A stretch of DNA of 64,000 nt, from positions 19,786,001 through 19,850,000 of the forward strand of contig NC_058339.1 of NCBI RefSeq assembly GCF_905475395.1, given 5' to 3'. Below the pieces are notes generated by a model. That model ran no database searches, was not told the origin of the DNA, and saw nothing but the letters and a program-made list of their open reading frames with translations. This document shows, piece by piece, positions 48,870-61,458 of the stretch (the first letter of the stretch is position 1; every line of letters starts with the position of its first letter). Source of the stretch: Chrysoperla carnea (lineage: Eukaryota; Arthropoda; Insecta; Neuroptera; Chrysopidae). A program made the position numbers and the translations under genes.

Positions 48870-49460
48870 TAGAGATCATACGGATATCCAGCAACTATCC
48901 GGTATACGGTCTATCCGGATTGTTCTCACTATCTGGTCGGATACCGAATATTAATTCAGTATCCGACCGATGTTAGTCTTATTAATTATTTTAGTACTCA
49001 AAATTAACAACTGGCAAAATTTGGCGAATGAATACCAAATTTTCCGCCAAGCAGAGTCGCCTCTTCCAAAATGGGTAAGAGGCGACTCTGCTTGGCTACG
49101 TATATCAGACCAGTGTCACGAGCTTCAAGTTGGATCCAGATTCATCGTATAGTAGGTCATGAATACAGCGATGATCTGTTACTGTCAGTCTGTTACCTTC
49201 ATCACCTCGAGAAATTTGAATCTGACGCAATAAACATGCTGTAATCTTCACTGTTTAAATCAAAATACTTTTGTCACTGTTTAAATCAAAAAAAGGCATT
49301 TCTTGTTAATCAATCAAACATGAAGCCACGACGATAAGTGAAAAAAAGTGAAACTACCTGGCCGAATATTCGATAGTCGGATATCCGCTCCTCCGGCCTC
49401 GTATCTTGCAGAATATCGGATACTCGGCATCTAGCCAAACCACTATCCATTTCATCTCTA
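48870..49460. mobile_element. hAT-like nonautonomous DNA transposon, 591 bp, with 8-bp target duplication
   Basis: The left terminus TAGAGATCATACGGATATCC and the right terminus on the minus strand (TAGAGATGAAATGGATAGTG) fit hAT-type ends of the tagagatg class. The flanking 8-mers atacttat (48,862-48,869) and aaacttat (49,461-49,468) match at 7 of 8, as expected for a hAT target duplication. Subterminal regions are rich in tatccgg and ggatac-type motifs on both sides (for example tatccggtatacgg and ccgaatattcg), the likely transposase-binding repeats. No transposase frame is present. Confidence 0.8.
49046..49096. repeat. Perfect 20-bp hairpin inside the hAT-like element
   Basis: GCCAAGCAGAGTCGCCTCTT (49,046-49,065) is followed by an 11-nt spacer and its exact reverse complement (49,077-49,096). 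It is GC-rich and without a mismatch, unlike the diverged surroundings. Confidence 0.97.
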
Positions 49461-50175
49461 AAACTTATTCTTATACTTCCTTAACGATGGAATCCAGGTT
49501 GGTTTATCATTAGCTTACCAAATTTTGTTTATGCCTCAGTCAATGCTATTAAATCAGGTTTTGCTTGCGCCTTTGCTAGTGTTTATCCAAGCCTTGCTCT
49601 GCCAGTCCTTGCCCAAGTCTTGATTAAACTTAATAACTCAAGTCTTGAATGGCACAGCCGTTGTCCAATATTCAGATTAATTTAAAGAACCAAGTTTCCA
49701 CCCATTTTTCAACTTTCAGTAATCAAGTATACGAGTTTAGTTAGTAAAAAGCTTTAAATTAATAATTTAAAAAGTAAAAGTCGTTGAAGCCAATACTTTG
49801 TATTACTTCATCAAAATGTCGTGTCTACATAATCACAGGATATAGGATAGATGTCGCAACTTTCCCCTGTAGCAACTAGTTAGACTCTTGTATATAACAT
49901 ATACCTAACTATTGTTGGTTTATTGAAATTGATGCTTTTCATTAACATTTAATTTACATGTATTTAATAAAGTTAATTTAAGATATTAAAAAAATTCCCA
50001 CTCACTTATGGCCCACACAATCTATCTAAATACATTTCTCTGAGAGATAAATACGACTGGATGAAAATTAATGAAAATCAAATAAGATGTAGTTATGAAA
50101 ATAGTTATTTATCTGCCAAATGGTAAAAACCGTCTGAAAAACAAAAATATTTTAACAGTAATGCAAAATGTTATA
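49461..50175. other. No gene seen
   Basis: 49,490-49,680 contains repeated cttgc.caagt-type words (gccttgctctgccagtcctt, then gcccaagtcttg), suggesting a decayed simple repeat. No coding signal. Confidence 0.4.
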
Positions 50176-50230
50176 TTAACAAGTGAAAACAAACAATTGA
50201 CTGAGTTATTTGTTGAAACATCTTGTGTAG
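50176..50230 (+). repeat. Family B terminal fragment
   Basis: About 50 bases (acaagtgaaaacaaacaatt, then gactgagtt) match the 5' end of family B almost exactly, and then the similarity stops. Confidence 0.65.
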
Positions 50231-50705
50231 AAATTGTTGAATATCATGCATTATTTTCGAAGCCTTTGGTTTGGTTTTTAAAAATTTCGTTTGGAAGGCT
50301 TCGGAAAAGCCTTGCGCGATCGTTAACGAAACATCCTACGGCAATAAAAAAATCATAATCAGAAATTTTTGTTAAAAGGTGCCCTAAATCCTCTGTATAA
50401 TTATTATTCTTGAAGTAATATTCAATTTTTTTTAAACAAATTCCTAAACTTCGATTTTTTCAAAGTATGTTTCCATAATAACTATTTTTTTTCTAAATAT
50501 CCCGTGGAAAAATCGGATGGGATAATTATTTTAAAATTGGAGGTATTTTCTTACGTATTTCCTGTACTAAAAACAATTAAATGTTGATGGGAATAGGATT
50601 GACCAAAGTCTTTAATTTCGAAATAATAAACCTTATTTAAGCCTCCTGTGGCTCTCGTCACTAATATTATGCGTAGGTCAGTACACATTATAGAAACTTT
50701 ACCTC

Positions 50706-51260
50706 AATTTTTATACCCTATATGAAATATATATCAAGGTATACTAACCTTAGTTCCAAGTTTGTAACGCTTAGAAATATTAATGATACGCACAAAATTT
50801 TGGTATAGGTGTTCATAAAATCACCCAATTTGTCCATTTCCGGTCTGTCCGTCCTACTGTGAATACGATAACACTGAAATTTTTACAGCCGTCTTCTTAA
50901 CCGTTAGAGATGGAACAAAAGTTTAAATGTAAAAATGTTCCTTATCAAAAAATAAACAACTTTTGTTTGAAACATTTTTTCGTAAGCATCACTGTTTACC
51001 TTTGAGGACTCAATTTAGGAGAAAAATTGATTTTAGCGTTCGTTTTCTCCAAAAGTATAAAAGATAGGGAGTTGATAATTTGCTGGTAACTTTAACTAAT
51101 GATCTTGTGAAACAGTATATCTTATACGGCTAAATGACGACTGAAGGGCCACAAATTGTGTTGCGTAAACTTTTCTAATCTATTAAAATAATGAAATTCA
51201 ATTTCTAAACAGGGTATTTTAATAATTAGCTCAGTCACTTGTTTGTTTTCACTTGTTGTG
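50706..51260 (-). repeat. Dispersed repeat family B, copy 3
   Basis: The reverse complement shares tggtataggtgttcat, the caaaagtttaaatgtaaaa core and the ctcagtca..tgttttcacttgtt end with the other copies. Its internal part (about 51,000-51,190) differs. Confidence 0.75.
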
Positions 51261-51669
51261 TATATAAAATAACATAATTCACCACGTGTATGAAATATTA
51301 TTTATTATATAAACAACAAACGAGTTATTAATTAATATTGTAAACAATACAACACCCTGTTTGGGTATATCCAACCACGATTAATGTGTATACGTTTAAA
51401 TAAATATACCACCGATATAAACTGAATACAACAGAGACATATATGACTTTTGAGGGCCAGATCAATTTATTTATGATTCAGTAAACTTTTGTATTGTGGT
51501 GTTAACAATTAACCCGACAATATAAGTTAATCTCTAGACTATTCTAAAAAGAAACAAACAATATCGTTTTATATTACTTAAATAGAGGTAGAAACATATA
51601 CAAGTAAAATATATGCAATGTTACATACGTGACAGTTCTAGAATTTGCTAGACTGTACGGTAACAATTG

Positions 51670-51740
51670 ATTGTAACTATATAAATAGAGCACAGTGTGC
51701 GATATCGTCAGATTACAATACAGACTCTTCAAGGTAACTA
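51670..51740 (+). promoter_or_regulatory. Strong TATA/initiator core promoter candidate with donor site
   Basis: TATAAATA starts at 51,680 and the initiator TCAGAT has its A at 51,710, exactly 30 bases downstream, the ideal insect spacing. AAG|GTAACT follows at 51,731, a good donor. A first ATG after it (51,745) opens only 13 codons if unspliced. Which exon it feeds is unknown; see 52,075-52,290. Confidence 0.45.
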
Positions 51741-52074
51741 CATTATGAGTCAAGTTTTAACATCTATCAAAATAACATTAAAATAAAAGTGTTGTGAATT
51801 ATATTGTATTTGTATGTATTAAAAAAACCTAAACCAGAGGTAACACGAGTGCTTGTCGGCCTATTTTTAGGAAAACTAAAACAATTCTGGGAAAATAAGA
51901 CTGCTTTCCGAATCAAACAGTGGTCAACTAGTATAGGAAATAAATTTTCTAGATAAAAATTGTTTTTCGATGAAAAACAACTGTACAAAAAATTATTTTA
52001 TGAGACCATTTTTCTTGGCGAAAACTTGTTAAATTTTAAATACCTGAAATCAGGAGCCTAAGATTGAGGTCTAG

Positions 52075-52290
52075 AAAAAAATCTCACAGTATTACCAGTG
52101 GAATGGAGACCCTGTCTTGACGAATCCAGTGCTTCAATATTGCTTGGATAAAGAGCTTTTGGAACTTATGCGTAGGGCACAATCGTACACTCATATATTA
52201 TGTTTTAAAAAACAAATAGTTCGCCTAATGAAGACTTGCAGACTTATAGGTTTGCACAATATCATTAGTGATGGTCCAATCAAACGTTAA
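52075..52290 (+). other. Unassigned open frame with possible acceptor, downstream of the 51.7 kb promoter
   Basis: The plus frame is open for 71 codons to TAA at 52,288 (including DPVLTNPVLQYCLDKELLEL). It sits in a more balanced block (52,040-52,640). A possible acceptor (atctcacag) ends at 52,089, so a promoter-exon-intron-exon arrangement with 51,710-51,733 is conceivable. The first in-frame ATG (52,168) would give 40 residues. No family is recognised and chance is not excluded. Confidence 0.15.
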
Positions 52291-54599
52291 ATACCAGAAA
52301 TTTTTCATCACATTCTGATATAAATACTAATGGATATATGAAATTCGACTTTACTTTGAATGATACTTTCAATCGACTGTAGTCCGGAAGTATCTATTAA
52401 TATTAAATTCAATTAGATACTTATACTAACATTCCCGATGGGTCGGTCATACAAATGGCATCACAATGAGTGGTGTCGAGAATTGTTTTTTCCACTCAAA
52501 AATCGCATTCACTATGCATCTATTTGGTATCAATCTGATGGGATTGATAAAACCATACCAGCAGTGAAAATTTCAAATTGATTGGTTTTTAATTGGAAGT
52601 CATCGCGTGACACACATTTTGCGATGTACTCTCCTATCTTCATACACACATAAAAAACAGGTTTTGTTATTATTTTCGATTACACTTTTCGGTATGAAAA
52701 CAATCATTTCCTGTTGGAGAGTTAAAATAAAATATACGAAATTGTAGGTATACAATGTACACATATTGTTGGGAATATTAAATTTATGGATATATTATAT
52801 GTTTAATTTAGGGATGAACTGACAAACACATATCACATCACTTTTTAGACCTTAGAACATCTATTACTATAGATAGGGCCATCGTGTACCAAGTATGTAC
52901 ATTTTTACTTCACAGAGAAGATTAACAAAGACAAGAACGCAATATTCAAACAGATGACAGAGAAACACAATAACAGAGCATGGTATTCATTGCGCAGGAT
53001 CGTATTTACGGAAGTGAGCAGCTTCAATAGTTACTGTTTGTTTAATTAATTCTGTATGAAAGTTCTAAAAAATGGTTAGACAATGTTTTATTTTCAAGAA
53101 ATATTTTAAGTAGACATGTATCACAGGTTAGTAAAGTTTAATTATTAAATGGTAGTTATTATGCTGTAAATACACGCCAGGATAATATATTGTACATTAA
53201 GACATGCGCATTAATAATCATGCTTTGTCATTTATTATCCTTTTCAATCATCTTTGATATGTGGTTCTCACTCTGTTGCCAATTCCAGTTAGTATATTTT
53301 CAAAGTTTTAGTCTAACATTGAATAGAGATAAAAATACTAAATTCAATATTATGTTATTAAATTACTAAATGAGATCTTTTAGATGATAACAAATTTTTT
53401 GACAAAATAGTTTAACTCATGGTCGCTAAGGCATCAGTAATTGAGGAGCATAAAGGACGTAAGTTTACAAAGTGTAATTTTAGAAAAATGCTACCTCATA
53501 AAGACCACAAAATAAGCTGAGCTTTAGCTATTTTTGACCTCAAAATGATTCTAGTCGAATTCCCATACTAGAAATTTTCAACTTTTCCCATACTGTTTAG
53601 ACGCTCTTCTTCCAAAAAAATTAAATTACATTCATACGCGTTGTTTAAAATGTTTTTTGTCACTGAACCTTACGTTCTTTGAAGATATTTTGGAATTTGT
53701 GCCAAAAAAGTTCTGAATTATTTGCTTCATTTACTAAACTAAGGCTTGTTTTTAAATAAATACAGTGTAAACTTTATTAGGCATATAACAAATTAAATGA
53801 ATATACAAATAAACAAAAAACCGTTTTCTTTGATTCATTCATACTTTTATTTAAAGAAATATGAAATATTAAATTGAAAAAAAAAAATCAATTACTTGTG
53901 TCGACTGAAAGCGAAATAAAAATTAATTAGCTATTTAATAAAAAAAATTATTAAATGGAAAATTGAAAGAAAATAAGAATAAAGCAAATATTAATAAATT
54001 TTAAATTATTTTCGAGTACCTATAGAAACAAATAAAAAAAAACCCGACTTTGTTAAATAAAATCTGAAAAGAAAGAAAAGTCCAATACTTTACATACTGA
54101 CTTTAACAGTCGGGGTCCATCGTTGGGAAGATTTAAGCCGGTCTTGATTTTAATTGATAAGCTAGATGGGAAAAATGATCAAATGGTAAATTTATAGTCA
54201 AAAACTGCTTGAATTAAATTTAATCGATAGATTTGAATTAGGATACTATGTTTCAACCTCTTTTTGCTTTTTGATAATTTCCTTGAAGACTTTTTTTTTG
54301 TCGTGAAAGAGATTATGAAGCGTAAAATAGGTCTAAAAATAATATATGTTTTATGTATAGTAGTCAATATTACTATTTTTAAACATGACCGCTAAAAAAA
54401 ATTAACTGGTAAAACGAGCTCATTGCTAAAATTATTTAAAATATAAGTAATTTAATTAAAAAATCAATCACGACAAGAGAAATACGCCACTGTTGTAATT
54501 TATAAATAATTTTTAAAATAATTTGATTCAATTATTAATCAAATTAAAATTTTAAAATGCATTTTTCAGGTAGGGTAAACTATTATCATCTATAAAAAA
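52291..54599. other. No gene seen
   Basis: AT-rich, with chance frames only. Confidence 0.5.
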
Positions 54600-54602
54600 C
54601 AT

Positions 54603-54716
54603 TTTGAGAGCAGAAGCTGCGTTAGCTAAGCGAATTCCTACAGAGTTAGAAAAAAAACACATTTTTCTTAAAATCGAATAATGTATTTGTAATTATTTCA
54701 AAAACTAAGCATAAAG
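54603..54716 (+). repeat. Dispersed repeat, copy 1 of a pair
   Basis: gcagaagctgcgttagctaa, then gcgaatt.ct.cagag, and aacacatttttcttaaaatcga recur at 62,065-62,178 in the same orientation. Confidence 0.8.
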
Positions 54717-54752
54717 AAACAAAATGTTCACGAGTAGTTTTTTGGCTTAAAA

Positions 54753-55100
54753 ATGATCCAAAAATACAAAAATTTTTTGATTTTATTAGAGAAATGGAGC
54801 AACATATACTCAAAATTCGTAGGAAAAGGATTAAAAATACAGGACGATGTGTTTATATGCAAGAAATTCAAATGGATCTGGAGAGGACATTCAAAGGATC
54901 TGGAGAGGAATGGTTTCCGATGGAAGGCAAAAGAAACAGACGAAGACAATTTACAAGATGGGGCGATCGCTTTAGAAAATACGCTGGCGGCTGGAGGAGG
55001 AGATTGTCAACGGAAAAAAAACCTTCAAGCATGTTCTCAAATTGTTTCCTGTACTGCAAGGGTAGACCTTATACCTAGAAATGGCAAAATATGAAATTTG
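54753..55100 (+). pseudogene. Decayed non-LTR retrotransposon ORF2 C-terminus
   Basis: Two overlapping plus frames (54,753-55,094 and 54,794-55,078) lie in a GC-richer block. The second reads ...RRRQFTRWGDRFRKYAGG and then W, followed by RRRLSTEKK. The spacing R-x2-RW-x-D-x3-K-x-AG-x-W fits the tail of LINE reverse-transcriptase ORFs (usually RPx3RWxDDIxxxAGxxW). No RT core is present, and the N-terminal part looks frameshifted. The identification rests on this one motif. Confidence 0.4.
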
Positions 55101-56140
55101 TGGTACAGATTTGCCACGGCTGCTTCAACGTGCCGCACACGTAGCTCATATTACAGAGAAAGTTGTGAATAGTGGTCAGAAGTGGGCGGAATTTAATAAA
55201 TTCATAATTACAGTACAAACAATTGTTTTAATGACGACACATACAATCATGTCTATGTCTATGACTATCATTCGTTCATTCAATAAAATGAATGACTATT
55301 GTAAATGTAAAAAGGTTTACGTAATTATACATAGTTATAGACACTACAAAAACATTACTTTGGTGTAAAATTTTATAACACTAGCATGATACCTCTCTGC
55401 CTTACTTTGCTCTCAATTATCCCCCTTCCATAACAATGGAAATTGAGAAATTTACGAAAAATTTTCTATAATAATTTTTTAGTTTTTCAAAAATCTTTCT
55501 AGAAGCTCACTATAGTTGATGCTTCTTAAAAATTTTCAAGTCTTTATCTTTTGTAATTCTGGAGAAAATTAACACCGAAATTTTGCCCAAATTTGCTCCT
55601 TTATGGAAAAACAATGATATTTACGAGAAATGAAGAAAAACCCAAAACCTTTTTTGCTATTCAGATCTGCATTACCACGAAACTTTGACCACATTTTCCT
55701 TGATTATCATATTAAACTTTTATTCATTCACCAAATTGTATTATGAGGAATCACATAATTTTATTTCATTATGAATTGACAAATTTTGGTGATCTAAAAT
55801 CAATGAATTAAATAATTAAATTTCAGAAAATATATAGATTTGGCTTCATAGGGTACAACTTGCTCTAAATTCAAACATTGTAATAACACAACGAACAAAT
55901 TATATGCATGTTTCTATAATGTTGTTACCTACTACTATTAATTATAATTAAATTATTTATACATCGATAATTCTATATAAATTTTAAATTTATCGTAAAA
56001 TTGTTAATTTAAATGTCGAAAATGTCAGTATATAATGTCAATAAAATATTCATTATATGAATATATTTTGCAATCGAATTCTAAATGATTTATTCTTGCA
56101 ATAGTTAGTCACTAGTATGGCAGAGTGTTGTACCTACACG
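55101..56140. other. Remnant retroelement flank, then no gene
   Basis: 55,081-55,200 stays GC-richer (ccacggctgcttcaacgtgccgcacacg) and may be more of the same retroelement. cttatcccctttccataaca-like sequence at 55,418-55,437 links to the copy near 47,265. After 55,450 the region is AT-rich without exons. Confidence 0.35.
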
Positions 56141-56351
56141 GTAAGAAATGTATGGCGTTTACTACAACGAAGATATGGTCTAGACTATAGACACTGAATA
56201 GGGCTTTCCACCAGAAGTATTGTGATATCACTAACCAGTATGTCGTCCGCCACAACTATTGCTAACGTTAGTATTCCCTCAATGGATATGTCAGTATGGT
56301 GTTCACACCGATACTGACATAGTGATATTAACAAAAAATTTCTTACCTTGT
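56141..56351. mobile_element. Small TIR element with internal hairpin
   Basis: ggtaagaaat at 56,141 is mirrored by atttcttacc at 56,337-56,346. Inside, atgtcagtat/atactgacat form a perfect 10-bp stem near 56,288-56,320, and gtgatatcac lies near 56,220. The block is more GC-rich than its flanks. The boundaries are tentative. Confidence 0.45.
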
Positions 56352-57815
56352 ACAATCAAACCATTGATATGATATTTAAAACATTGTTTTTAAATTATGT
56401 AACAATTTAATAAATTGCCTCTCTTAGTAACATCATTATTCCTGTACACTATTTTTTTTAAAGAATTTAAATATTAAACAGTTATCGAGAAAAGCTATAC
56501 TAAAATGTTATTACTATGTGATCCTTAGTTCATATGCCTAGTGTACTTTGGATCACCACCACCTATTGCATTTGATACCTCTTTCTCAACTGTAAAGTTC
56601 ACTTTAAGGAAGAGGTCCCATATAATTACTTTGTTCTGGTACAGGCAGGTTTTTGATTCTTTTAGGAATATTAAATTAAATCAGCCCACTGTTCCCACAA
56701 GTTCCACAGTTTAAAATCGAAATTTTGTAGGTACTATTCAACCTAATTAATAAGCCTCACTAAGGGAGAGGTTTTTTACACTATTTTCGTTAACTTTTAT
56801 TAAAATATAAATCGTATTTTCTTTTACAGCTAGATTTTGTTATTTTATTTACGAGGGAGGAGGGCTAGGGTTCCGTTGTTGTCTGGGAACTTCTACAGTA
56901 GTCTGTGGGGGTGAATGGTCTTTTGGCGTCAATTTTTGGTAGTGCATCGACAGCATAGGAAACTAACTTGAGCCGAAAGACATACAAAACAATCTATCAA
57001 AAACGGTTTTTATTTTTAAGGACCCAGTCAAACCTTTCTGTACTAAACACTATAAATACTAAACATTCTCAATTTATCAAACAAATCAAATAATATAAAA
57101 CACATTACACTTATTGATTACATGTAGCAAATATCAAAACCTCAAAAGCAAACACAGCTTACCACAAAACCTCAAATAACGACAACGCAGTTTTATTTGA
57201 AATGTAACAGTGTTTAATTGACACTAAATTAAGTAACAAATTTTAATAGCTTTGTAAACTATTATAGTGCCATACAGAATGTTCAATTTACATTTAGGCA
57301 TATAAATAGCGCGAGTATGACAGAGTACATGCGTTAAGCAATGCATCTAAGTAAGAAGCCCCTTCAAAAGCACTACTATTCGAAAGACAAAAATGTCCTT
57401 CAAACTCTTTCATTGAGTTTTGTAAAATAATTAACCTGTTGAGTATCCTGGATAATAGGAATTATTTGAAAGCTGAAATTTTCAGAATCTTCCGTTCAAT
57501 TTTCTGAAAAAAGGAGATCTTTACAAAATTTGTGTGGGTTTAAATTAGATTCATGTGTTTCAAGAAGATATAATTTGTGTGGGTTTCAACTCTTATTGAG
57601 ACTTTTTTTTTATTTAGACTAGAAAGGATAATGAAATATTGAATATTGAATTGTTAGAATACTAAATGAACTTTCTGATAGAAACCTATTATTTACACGA
57701 AAATCGAAACAATGTTATAGCATGTTTTGAGGGGTCTACCATGCAGAAATATAATTTTTTTTTTAATATGTTAGTTTGTATGCATTGTTCATTCTGTATG
57801 TAAGGTAAAACTCTG
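56352..57815. other. No gene seen
   Basis: 56,850-57,000 is a GC-richer patch of unknown origin (gggctagggttccgttgttg). A TATAAATA at 57,301 with GTAAG at 57,351 resembles a promoter plus donor but lacks a proper initiator. Confidence 0.4.
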
Positions 57816-57819
57816 TATG

Positions 57820-58195
57820 AAAGGTAATTTGGACCCAAAAAATACAAAAATCGGGTGTATGTCGATTGAATGCATAGTTTCTGAGAAAATCGATCTTTAT
57901 GTCCAATTTTGGATCATATTTCAAAAGCCACGCATTCAATCATTATATAAACCCGATTTTTGGATTTTTTGGGTCAAAATTATCTTATTTAATGAATTTT
58001 ATCGATATCGAAGGGAAAAAAAATTTTTCGATTTTTTGAAATTTAATTTAGCCCCTTAGAAAAAATCTAAAAAATCGGGAAAAAATTTTGGTTTTCGATT
58101 TCGATAAAACTCTGTATTTAAGGTAATTTTGACCCAAAAAATACAAAAATCGGGTTTTCGTATCGATTGGATACATAGTTTCTGATAAAATTGAA
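57820..58195 (+). repeat. Satellite-like units, family J, period about 299 bp
   Basis: aaggtaatttggacccaaaa at 57,821 and aaggtaattttgacccaaaa at 58,120 start two units closely resembling those at 40,557-41,030. The second is truncated near 58,195. An 80-codon frame here is an artefact. Confidence 0.85.
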
Positions 58196-60240
58196 CATTA
58201 AAATAGATGAAATAAATCAGTATATGCATCAATCGTCAAATCTTAATCCGAATCTCTTAAATTTCCCAGATACCAGATTCAAAATGTTCCAAGGTACTTG
58301 TTAAAAAGTATGTACTTATATACGGGATAATGTAGAACTTAAAATGTTAATATACCTATAACTGACCAATGAATACAATTATTTACCTAGCAAGGTTTCG
58401 ATCTGGCCCCCAAAGGCCAAGTTCTCCGTTGTTTGTTATTATTTTTATCAGATGTAAAAAAATAATGTTTTTATAAACAAAAGCTGTGTTTACTTCTGTA
58501 CAAGTATTCACACGACATTATCAATTACATTGAATTCAGTAGAGCATAAATAATAAGAAAGTATACTAGTTACAGGATGCTTTTGAACAAACGTTCAATA
58601 ATCAAGGGGATAAGCCTGGAAACGCTTAAAATGCCTGGAAACGCTTCCATTCGAAAATATAACTCTGCCAAATTCTTGAGAGTTAAAAAATGTTCCAATA
58701 AAAAATTGTTGGTATTTTTTAAATTTTTATCGGAAACTCAACAGCAAGAATGCAACATGGTTTTGTCGAGCTCCTTCCAATACACAGTCTAACACCTTGT
58801 AGCGGATATTAATGGCTCAAGTTATTTAAGTTCTGACTTGCCTCTTAGCAGACTTAAAATATCTAATTGTTTGAAAGTTTGTATTTTGGAACAAAACTAT
58901 GATTTGAAATTAAAACAAAACAAAAAAAAATTAAATTTATTTCAACTTAAAGCGAAATTAAGCGTTTTTTAATTTTTTCTTTTTAAAGGGAACTATTTAA
59001 TCGTAAAATTTAAAAACAATTTCTTTACTTATCACCAGAAAACTTCTCAATATACTATACTGCATAAATTTTCTAGAGATCAGTAAAAAAAGATATTTTT
59101 TGATTGACCGACTATTTCCAATTTACTTCGATAATAATAATTAATTGTTCATATTTATAATTATAGAATGAATCCTATGTGTTGAACGCATACCATGCAA
59201 CTTTATTATAATTAGAATTTGAATCATCAGAGGACAAGAGAAAGGGGCCAGTTGTAAGTTCTCGACAACTTGTAGATTAAAAAGGGAGCATTCCCAGGCG
59301 CATATTCCTAAATCCAAAAGTTATGTTTCAGCATTACTTATCACCCGCGCCTCCTTGATTGTTGATTATTTGTTCCGATACACGCTGTAGGTATATGTTA
59401 TGCACATAAGACAACGTGTGGTGTTGCAGCAACGGTATTGGTATACGGGGGAGTATGTCAATAATGGAACTATTTTTTATGGATTAAAAATTATTTAATA
59501 TGACATTATTTGTAATAGATGTATAAGAAGCCGTGGTATATACGGTTTCTGGAGGCCAGACCAGGAAGTTTCAGATTAGACAACTTACATTCACTATAAT
59601 ATTACACCAACCTTGTTATTTTTAGGCCTTTGCCATAACAACTTTTGATAGAAATATTTTTCCGTAAATACCTTAAATAATTTCCCGTATGGGTTTATAT
59701 CAGGGCCATTTAAGTTGCTATTCTATTTCCTAAAAAACTATAAAAGATAGAGAGTTAAAAATTTGTATGTAGCTTCAAATAGTGAGTTATAAAAAGTGGG
59801 ATAATTTGACCAAATTAAATTAAATAGTTTTATACTTTTTTTAAAATCCCTTCCATTATTAAGTGTTTACTAATATCTACTGATTATCATTGGCTACTGG
59901 TTATCGAATGATAGTCAGTGATAGTGGTTTTTTATTGCTTTTGATGAGCTTATTTTAGTAAGCTGAGTTTCTGCAGTCAAAAACAAAACACGGTGTATAT
60001 CCATAATGCCATTCATATCTGAAATAACGCACATACATTTGAAAAATATCTTAAAAACATACAAAACTTTAAAAAAACAATAGTAAATTATTTATTTCGT
60101 TTTTTGAGAGTGTACAGAGAGAACTTTCTATCAAAAAGTGAATAAATAAAACATAAATACAATGAATTTATATTCTACAACAATATATGTAAACGTTACA
60201 TAAATTGTTACATTTGTTATGCTTGGTTATTACATGTTGG
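58196..60240. other. No gene seen
   Basis: AT-rich. A 71-codon plus frame at 58,577-58,792 has a duplicated cctggaaacgctt and no recognisable family. 59,945-60,000 resembles 38,515-38,575. Confidence 0.45.
59150..59265 (+). repeat. Dispersed repeat, copy 2 of a pair
   Basis: Same-orientation partner of 32,555-32,670; diverged by scattered substitutions. Confidence 0.55.
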
Positions 60241-60246
60241 TGTAAT

Positions 60247-60265
60247 GTATATATATATATATATA
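60247..60265. repeat. (TA)n microsatellite
   Basis: About nine TA dinucleotides. Confidence 0.9.
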
Positions 60266-61184
60266 GTGGTTCTACATTATTTAATTGCTGCAGTTTTATC
60301 GCTGAAAAAGTATTTACAAGCATGGAATATATTATATCAATTGAATACTAAGCACTTAAAAAGTTGGTATAAAAGTTTTATTGTTTGTCATAATTTTTCA
60401 AAGTTGTTTATTGTCTTCTGTACAATGTCTGTACAATGCTTTACCAGATATAGTACAGCTCAAAATAAGTCAATTAAGCTGAACTTGCTTTGGTACCAAA
60501 TTGCTTTGTTTGAGAGCTTGGCAGTTCTAAAGTTGAAATTTTGAAATCGTGTTTTGTAATTTACTATAAACACGAAAATTTATATTTCTCTACATTGTAT
60601 ATCGGCATTGTTGAAGTTATACTTCTTTTGGCGCGTTTGGATGAGAGTGAATTTGTGAGCTGCGCGCGCACGAACGACATGATGAAGTTAGCCACAGAAT
60701 TGAAATAATAAAAAAATATATTTTCAACACTGAATATAGTTACAGTACTGAGTGTTCATACTATACACTACATAGTACTTATATCCCTGAGCCAGTTCAA
60801 GTCGATGGTTGTGAAATATAGTATTCATATGAATAATTAATTTTGAATGAAAGAAGTATAACTTCTAACGCGTGTACATAAGTACACACACTCTTTTTTT
60901 TTTTATAGGATAAGAAAGCTTGCAAGAATTTCTCATGGAAGTAAGAAATTCTACTCGAAATTTGAAATTTAAATTTTTAACGAAGTTCGATGTTTCAGTT
61001 TTCAGTTTCGAAGCTTGATCGAAGCTTGAAAACTGATGCTTCAGTTTTGTTTTTGTTTGTGCGTTTAGTGGAAAATCGGCATTAGATATAAAGATATGGA
61101 AAAATTGTACACTGTTTAACAGTCAATTTTTCGTTCAAATTGCTACCAAGGTTCAAAATTTCAAAGGACCCCCTAATTTTAGAT

Positions 61185-61458
61185 AGGATTAAGGCTTTCT
61201 GTGAAACTTTTTCTAACACATCCTAAAATGTTCTTTGGTTCATTCGGATCAAAGCTCTCAAAGCCACTAAAATTTTTAACGGGTAGTTTTCGAGCTACGG
61301 GTGATCAAAGCTACACAAACATAATATGTAGTTATACAGCTCGTAGCTCGAAAAGTACTCATCTAACAATTTTGTGACCATGAGAGCTTTTGATCAGAAT
61401 GATCCAAATAACATTTTAGGGTAGATTAGAAAAAGTTTAACAGAAAGCCATCTATCTA
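61185..61458. mobile_element. Fold-back element, arms about 120 bp
   Basis: The left arm 61,185-61,308 (ggctttctgtgaaactttttct, cctaaaatgtt, gatcaaagctctca, ttttcgagctacg) is mirrored by the right arm 61,338-61,458 (cgtagctcgaaaa, tgagagcttttgatc, aacattttaggg, agaaaaagtttaacagaaagcc). The spacer is about 30 bp. Confidence 0.9.

Noticed and set aside
56141..56351. Considered as a microRNA precursor
   Set aside because: The 10-bp stem is too short and the surrounding inverted ends fit a small TIR element better.
57301..57355. TATAAATA followed by GTAAG, a possible third promoter
   Set aside because: There is no initiator at the expected distance and no exon downstream.
57817..58059. 80-codon plus frame
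   Set aside because: It falls entirely within the satellite-like unit.
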